A stretch of DNA of 57,151 nucleotides from assembly GCA_026392825.1 (NCBI GenBank), contig JAPLBF010000029.1:1-57151 (forward strand), in the 5' to 3' direction. Numbering within the stretch: position 1 is the first letter of the stretch; each line of letters starts with the position of its first letter. Source of the stretch: Actinomycetota bacterium (GTDB taxonomy: Bacteria; Actinomycetota; Actinomycetes; Nanopelagicales; Nanopelagicaceae). A program made the translations under genes and the position numbers. Shown one piece after another: positions 55,001-57,151 of this stretch. A model generated the notes under the pieces. It saw only the letters and a list, made by a program, of their open reading frames with translations. It was not told where the DNA came from and made no database searches.

Positions 55001-55753
55001 ATGTCCGGCCATTCCAAGTGGGCAACGACCAAGCATAAGAAGGCTGTTATCGATAGTCGTCGTGCGAAGAATTTCGCCAAGTTGATTAAGGCGATTGAAG
55101 TTGCATCTCGTAATGGCGGTCCTGATGTAGATGGCAACCCAACACTTTTTGATGCGATCGCTAAGGCAAAAAAGAATTCTATGCCGGCCGACAATATTGA
55201 ACGCGCCGTTAAACGAGGTGCTGGTTTGGAATCTGGTGGCGCCGATTGGCAGACGATTATGTACGAAGGTTATGGACCAAATGGCGTAGCAATAATGATC
55301 GAATGTTTATCTGACAATCGAAATCGCGCCGCTTCAGAAGTTCGCGTTGCTGTAACTCGCAATGGTGGATCGATGGCCGATCCTGGATCAGTTGCTTACC
55401 TATTTAATCGAAAGGGCGTCATCATTGTAAATAAAGTAGATGGCGTGACAGAGGAAAAGATTTTGGAAGCGGTGCTCGAGGCTGGCGCTGAAGAAGTAAA
55501 TGATCTCGGAGAATCATTCGAAGTTGTTTGCGAAGCCAGTGATCTAGTTACCGCGCGTACCGCGCTACAAACAGCTGGCATAGATTATGAATCTGCAGAT
55601 TCTTCTTTCCTGCCGTCTATGACTATTCCTCTTGATGCCGAAGGTGCTACGAAGGTATTTGAACTAATCGATGCCATTGAAGAGTTAGACGATGTGCAGA
55701 ACGTTTTTAGTAACTTCGATGTCTCTGACGAAGTTATGGCGAGCCTTTCCTAA
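55001..55753 (+). CDS. yebC: YebC/PmpR family DNA-binding regulatory or translation-associated protein
   Basis: 250 residues, normal length. N-terminal [23 protein letters not shown] is the family signature, followed by three alpha/beta domains. Historically described as a transcription regulator; some YebC proteins are now linked to translation of poly-proline stretches. Upstream of ruvCAB, a conserved arrangement. A GAGGTG site lies 11 nt before the ATG. Confidence 0.95.
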   Translation: MSGHSKWATTKHKKAVIDSRRAKNFAKLIKAIEVASRNGGPDVDGNPTLFDAIAKAKKNSMPADNIERAVKRGAGLESGGADWQTIMYEGYGPNGVAIMIECLSDNRNRAASEVRVAVTRNGGSMADPGSVAYLFNRKGVIIVNKVDGVTEEKILEAVLEAGAEEVNDLGESFEVVCEASDLVTARTALQTAGIDYESADSSFLPSMTIPLDAEGATKVFELIDAIEELDDVQNVFSNFDVSDEVMASLS

Positions 55754-55772
55754 CCCCGTGCACTTGCCCTCG

Positions 55773-55786
55773 TAGGCTATGAAGTT
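55773..55786 (+). promoter_or_regulatory. Leaderless-type promoter of ruvCAB
   Basis: TAGGCT (55773-55778), 8 nt before the ATG at 55787. Confidence 0.5.
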
Positions 55787-56341
55787 ATGAGCCAATCATT
55801 TATGCGCGTCTTGGGAGTCGACCCAGGTCTTACTCGCTGTGGCGTAGGCGTAATAGAAGGCGCACCTGGTCAACCACTGCGCCTGATAAATGTTGGTGTG
55901 ATCCTGACTCCGAGCACGGCAGCACTCGAACTTCGTTTACTTCTACTCGAGCAAGAACTAACGCATTGGATTGATGTAAATCGCCCCGATGTGGTTGCCG
56001 TCGAAAGAGTTTTTTCACAACACAATGTGCGCACTGTTATGGGTACTGGCCAAGCTGCAGGCATCGCGCTACTTGTCGCAGCCCGCGCCGGAATTCCAGT
56101 TGTGATGCACACTCCAAGTGAAGTAAAGGCGGCAGTCACTGGGTCTGGTCGCGCAAATAAGGTTCAGGTCGCTGAAATGGTTAAGCGCCTGCTTGCTCTT
56201 AAAGAGATTCCGAAGCCGGTTGATAGCACTGATGCTCTAGCACTTGCGATCTGTCATATCTGGCGAGGTTCAGGGGATTCAAAGTTAGCGGCGGCTTTAG
56301 TTGCTGAAAAATCTCGCTTAGCGAAGTTGGTTCGTAAATGA
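55787..56341 (+). CDS. ruvC: Crossover junction endodeoxyribonuclease RuvC
   Basis: Resolves Holliday junctions by paired nicks. 184 residues. The acidic catalytic residues are visible in [21 protein letters not shown] and [12 protein letters not shown]. The start at 55787 fits the -10 box; a downstream ATG at 55802 is possible. Overlaps ruvA by 4 nt. Confidence 0.96.
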   Translation: MSQSFMRVLGVDPGLTRCGVGVIEGAPGQPLRLINVGVILTPSTAALELRLLLLEQELTHWIDVNRPDVVAVERVFSQHNVRTVMGTGQAAGIALLVAARAGIPVVMHTPSEVKAAVTGSGRANKVQVAEMVKRLLALKEIPKPVDSTDALALAICHIWRGSGDSKLAAALVAEKSRLAKLVRK

Positions 56342-56943
56342 TTTCAATGATAAATGGAATCGTCCGTTCCATCGGCGCTGATCGTGCAGTAGTCGAAGTT
56401 GGGGGAGTAGGACTTTCTATAACTATCACCCCAGCAACTATCGCTCTGTTAAACATCGGAGCACCAGCGCAGTTTTACACCTCACTTGTGGTTCGTGAAG
56501 ATTCACTAACGCTCTTTGGATTTCTAGATGATGATGTGCGAACGCTCTTTGAATTAGTGCAAACCGTCAGCGGTATTGGACCAAAGGTTGCAATGTCTAT
56601 TGTTGCTGCTCTTTCTCCTAGCCAACTTGGAATGGCAGTGGCGCAGGAGGACATTTCCGCAATTGAGAAGGTGCCTGGGATCGGACGTAAAGGTGCGCAA
56701 CGTTTAATTTTAGAGTTGAAGGGTAAGCTCACGGATTTCGGAGCAGGACATAAGAGCGCACATCATCAGCCGGTTTGGCGTGAACAACTTGCGAGTGCGC
56801 TAATTTCACTTGGTTTTTCCGCGAAAGAATCCGATAACGCCATAACAAATGTCGTTAATCAGATTTCTGAAGAAGGTGGCGATGCTAATTCTGCTGAACT
56901 CTCTGATTTATTAAAGCGGGCGCTACAAAAAGGCGGTAGATAA
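56338..56943 (+). CDS. ruvA: Holliday junction branch migration protein RuvA
   Basis: Tetrameric junction-binding scaffold for RuvB. 201 residues: OB-fold domain I (about 1-65), two helix-hairpin-helix motifs ([13 protein letters not shown] and [13 protein letters not shown]) and a C-terminal RuvB-binding domain (about 145-200). Start overlaps the ruvC stop (ATGA); a second ATG three codons later is possible. Confidence 0.96.
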   Translation: MISMINGIVRSIGADRAVVEVGGVGLSITITPATIALLNIGAPAQFYTSLVVREDSLTLFGFLDDDVRTLFELVQTVSGIGPKVAMSIVAALSPSQLGMAVAQEDISAIEKVPGIGRKGAQRLILELKGKLTDFGAGHKSAHHQPVWREQLASALISLGFSAKESDNAITNVVNQISEEGGDANSAELSDLLKRALQKGGR

Positions 56944-56945
56944 GA

Positions 56946-57151
56946 ATGAGCGATGATCGCCTGATATCCCCAGAATTCGCCACCGATGATTCAGCAGCCG
57001 AACATGCTTTGCGTCCGAAAACTCTGAAAGAGTTCATCGGTCAACAACGAGTGTGCGATCAGATCGATGTGTTGTTGACGGCAGCGCGCCAACGCAATTC
57101 CGCGGCCGATCACATCCTTCTCTCTGGGCCTCCTGGTCTTGGAAAAACAAC
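56946..57151 (+). CDS. ruvB: Holliday junction branch migration ATPase RuvB, N-terminal part (cut by window edge)
   Basis: The frame is open from the ATG at 56946 to the window end, 68 codons. It contains the RuvB N-terminus RPKTLKEFIGQ and the Walker A region SGPPGLGKTT. It follows ruvA by 2 nt. The AAA+ sensor and C-terminal winged-helix domains lie beyond the window. Confidence 0.96.
   Translation, partial: MSDDRLISPEFATDDSAAEHALRPKTLKEFIGQQRVCDQIDVLLTAARQRNSAADHILLSGPPGLGKT

Noticed and set aside
55779-55790. Three-codon frame ATG AAG TTA TGA just before and overlapping the ruvC start
   Set aside because: The first ATG touches the -10 box, so it would not lie on the transcript; probably chance.
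1-57151. CRISPR arrays, insertion sequences, prophage or toxin-antitoxin genes
   Set aside because: No regularly spaced repeats, transposase or integrase frames, or recognisable toxin pairs were seen on either strand.

Overview
The window reads as a chromosomal stretch of a streamlined, moderate-GC actinobacterium. Actinobacterial markers are a cytochrome bc1-aa3 supercomplex locus with a diheme QcrC and a small CtaF subunit, the families DUF4191 and DUF3043, a phosphatidylinositol/PIM cluster (pgsA, acyltransferase, pimA), and a thrS-HIT-pgsA...pdxS-pdxT-yebC-ruvCAB order that I recall from mycobacteria. Very tight packing, small intergenic gaps and non-high GC make a planktonic lineage such as the Nanopelagicales (acI) plausible. 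That placement is inference, not shown by the sequence alone. No insertion sequences, prophage genes or CRISPR arrays were seen.

Layout. 1-8.4 kb: 5' part of glnA (minus strand), an RDD membrane protein, DUF4191, plsC, lipA and lipB, then an MMPL exporter, an FAD oxidoreductase and a TIGR01777 epimerase. 8.4-14.2 kb: 2-oxoacid dehydrogenase E2 (sucB) and E3 (lpdA), whose lipoyl cofactor is made by LipA/LipB, then leucyl aminopeptidase and gcvT. 14.2-18.1 kb: an ECF transporter operon (secreted SCO2322-like protein, EcfT, fused double ATPase, S component) behind a cobalamin riboswitch. 18.2-23.4 kb: aldo-keto reductase, DUF3043, nadA, erpA-like, an adenosine kinase-like PfkB protein, and a cysteine desulfurase-like protein lacking the PLP lysine. 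23.4-30.8 kb: the respiratory terminus ctaCDF and, on the other strand, ctaE-qcrCAB. 30.9-34.4 kb: degenerate receiver, trpD, exonuclease, hydrolase, DUF4287 protein.

34.4-41.4 kb holds a peptide-type ABC importer (binding protein, terminator, oversized DppB, DppC, then a PH-domain gene on the opposite strand, then a fused DppD-DppF ATPase and a 58-residue membrane protein). 41.7-44.3 kb: methyltransferase, APH-family kinase, cupin, and tRNA-Val, tRNA-Cys and tRNA-Gly. 44.3-46.1 kb: pabB and pabC for folate. 46.1-57.2 kb: thrS, HIT hydrolase, a degenerate EF-G-like GTPase domain on the minus strand, pgsA, PIM acyltransferase, pimA, LemA-like and DUF3048 proteins, pdxST for pyridoxal phosphate, yebC, ruvC, ruvA and the start of ruvB.

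Two genome-wide habits stand out. First, about nineteen genes have a TAnnnT-type -10 box ending only 6-8 nt before the start codon, which points to leaderless mRNAs; genes lacking this usually have an AGGAG-type ribosome site or overlap the gene before. Second, converging neighbours often overlap by exactly 4 nt, with both stop codons packed into one TTAA-like tetranucleotide.
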